DNA from: DATARH01 sp050246595
GTDB taxonomy: Bacteria; Pseudomonadota; Alphaproteobacteria; ATCC43930; CGMCC-115725
Direction: 5' to 3'
DNA: 64,000 nucleotides
Assembly: GCA_050246595.1 (NCBI GenBank)
Contig: JBFWVT010000012.1
Location: 1-64,000 of the forward strand
Each line of letters opens with the position of its first letter. The stretch's first letter is position 1. A program made the translations under genes and the position numbers. The notes under the pieces were generated by a model that had not been told where the DNA came from, ran no database searches, and saw only the letters and a program-made list of their open reading frames with translations. Shown here piece after piece: positions 63,090 to 64,000 of this stretch.

Positions 63090-63718
63090 CGCCTGAGTCC
63101 CGGACGGAGGAAGGAGGGTCGGCCAGCCTTCCGGCGGCGCGTCATTGCCGCACCCATTCCGATCAGCGCGGCGCCGAGGAGGACCAGCGATGCCGGTTCC
63201 GGAACGCCGACCGGACTGCTGGTCGTCCAGATCAGCTTCCCCGGCGGTGCGCAGCATTGGCCGTACAACAGCTCAAACGCATAATCGCCGGTCGCCGGGG
63301 CAACCACGTTGAGCGGTGCGTCGTCAGCCGGTCCGGGAGCCGGCTCGTCGACGACCAGCCCAATACCGGCGATAGACAGTTGCACGCCATCGTCGTGCGA
63401 GAAAAGAAAGGGGTTGTTGCCGGCATGCAGCGCGACGGTGCCGGTCAGCAGGATGACGATGCTGTACAGGTCGCGGCCCGCAACGACACCGGGCTTGCTG
63501 AAGGTCGGGTTGTTAAGAAATTCGCCGATGGTGAAACCGGTGACCGTGCTGTCGAAATCGATCTCCGTCACGACGAATGTCGTGTCGGGGGCACCGATCC
63601 CGGCGACCTGGTCAAAGGTCGGGTAGGCGGCCATGGCCGGTTTGTCGAGCCACAATTGCCCGGTGATTGCGGCGGCATGACCGGCGGCACCGCCGGTCAA
63701 CAGGCAGATCGCCAGCAC
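63083..63718 (-). CDS. PEP-CTERM sorting domain-containing protein, sigma-54 promoter upstream
   Basis: The 211-residue product has a short hydrophobic N-terminus (VLAICLLTGGAAGHAAA), a beta-rich body, and a C-terminal PEP-CTERM signal: VPEPASLVLLGAALIGMGAA followed by MTRRRKAGR and a basic tail. It is exported and probably processed by exosortase, whose gene is not in the window. The GTG at 63718 has no ribosome site and the signal lacks a basic region, while in-frame codons upstream (FRAI) would improve it, so the N-terminus is uncertain. Its 3' end overlaps the convergent dehydrogenase gene by 7 bases. Confidence 0.82.
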   Translation of the reverse strand: MLAICLLTGGAAGHAAAITGQLWLDKPAMAAYPTFDQVAGIGAPDTTFVVTEIDFDSTVTGFTIGEFLNNPTFSKPGVVAGRDLYSIVILLTGTVALHAGNNPFLFSHDDGVQLSIAGIGLVVDEPAPGPADDAPLNVVAPATGDYAFELLYGQCCAPPGKLIWTTSSPVGVPEPASLVLLGAALIGMGAAMTRRRKAGRPSFLRPGLRRQ

Positions 63719-63804
63719 GATCGCGCGGAATACAAGTCCGGACAGGAATCCCTCTCCCTGGAGCGTCAGCCAATAGCTGTTTGCACTTGGTGCGATTACT
63801 AGGA

Positions 63805-63820
63805 TGCAATTACCATGCCG
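63805..63820 (-). promoter_or_regulatory. Sigma-54 promoter of the PEP-CTERM gene at 63083
   Basis: The minus strand reads CGGCATGGTAATTGCA, with GG and GC exactly 10 bases apart, almost the same as the element at 52013-52028. The expected transcription start is near 63794, giving a leader of about 75 bases, close to the 70 bases of the other gene. Confidence 0.78.
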
Positions 63821-63904
63821 AACAGCCCGGACCCCCGGTTTCCGGGCAGAACCGACCCGGCCTGTCGGATTTTCCGGGTCTTGATGCCCGTTTTATATCC
63901 GTTT

Positions 63905-63921
63905 TGTAAAGAAATCCGACA
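63905..63921. promoter_or_regulatory. Candidate enhancer-binding-protein site, copy C
   Basis: TGTAAAGAAATCCGACA lies 85 bases upstream of the sigma-54 promoter at 63805. It has the same TGTAA-N6-TCCGAC pattern as copies A and B. A further half-site (AATCCGACA on the opposite strand) lies at 63862-63870. Confidence 0.55.
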
Positions 63922-64000
63922 ACGAGCGGTGTCGTCCGCCAGCGCCGCTTGCGCCCCTTTTTGGCGATTCCTCAAGAAGGTCAACTGCTTAACTGGTCAT

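Overview
The window is GC-rich bacterial chromosome with dense, mostly ATG/GTG/TTG-started genes behind clear Shine-Dalgarno sites. The gene content fits an alphaproteobacterium: an alphaproteobacterial-looking aspS, rpmJ, a DUF484-xerC pair, an lpoA-like lipoprotein divergent from rsmI-yraN, and many CoA-transferase, acyl-CoA dehydrogenase and amidohydrolase genes. It looks like a metabolically broad environmental heterotroph. I see no rRNA, tRNA, CRISPR, phage or complete insertion sequence; the mobile DNA consists of short non-coding palindromic or MITE-like elements.

Layout. 1-2187: truncated RTX (calcium-binding repeat) gene, minus strand. 2592-6826: convergent dcp metallopeptidase and a bifunctional PBP1A-type penicillin-binding protein. 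7013-8738: small membrane, Gly/Ser/Thr-rich secreted and DUF3237 proteins. 8763-17930: catabolic block (CaiB-type CoA transferase, LLM flavin oxidoreductase, amidohydrolase, cyclase, orphan TRAP binding protein, aldo/keto reductase, a degenerate-site SDR, hydroxypyruvate isomerase, CMD protein). 18021-22922: pstSCAB-phoU behind a probable PhoB box. 23169-26081: an A/T-richer unknown membrane gene, two VOC proteins, an EF-hand protein and an Asp-box beta-propeller. 26242-34665: molybdopterin hydroxylase large subunit, amidohydrolase, an acyl-CoA dehydrogenase pair resembling PimC/PimD, a transporter remnant, MgtC-like protein and a D-threonine-aldolase-like enzyme. 34902-39646: second RTX protein, aspS, repeat elements, rpmJ. 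39911-44995: D-aminoacylase, amidohydrolase, GMC oxidoreductase. 45496-47237: DUF484-xerC. 47489-51068: unknown conserved protein paired with a ThDP enzyme. 51350-57730: PEP-CTERM protein, DUF1971/truncated haemoglobin, SirB1, BON lipoprotein, yraN, rsmI, lpoA-like lipoprotein. 57829-63718: two tandem amidases, an amber-interrupted hydrolase, glutathione-dependent formaldehyde dehydrogenase and a second PEP-CTERM protein.

The most interesting signal is regulatory. The two PEP-CTERM genes, about 12 kb apart, each carry an almost identical sigma-54 (-24/-12) promoter, and upstream of these promoters I find three copies of a shared 17-bp motif (TGTAA-N6-TCCGAC plus one base). This looks like the binding site of a common enhancer-binding protein controlling surface or exopolysaccharide-linked proteins. 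Other notable points: a strict 864-bp higher-order repeat inside the first RTX gene, a MITE-like element that supplies the C-terminus of the molybdopterin enzyme, paired MITE-like elements (one next to the aspS start), a nonsense codon directly after the nucleophile elbow of a hydrolase, and an SDR lacking its catalytic Tyr and Lys.
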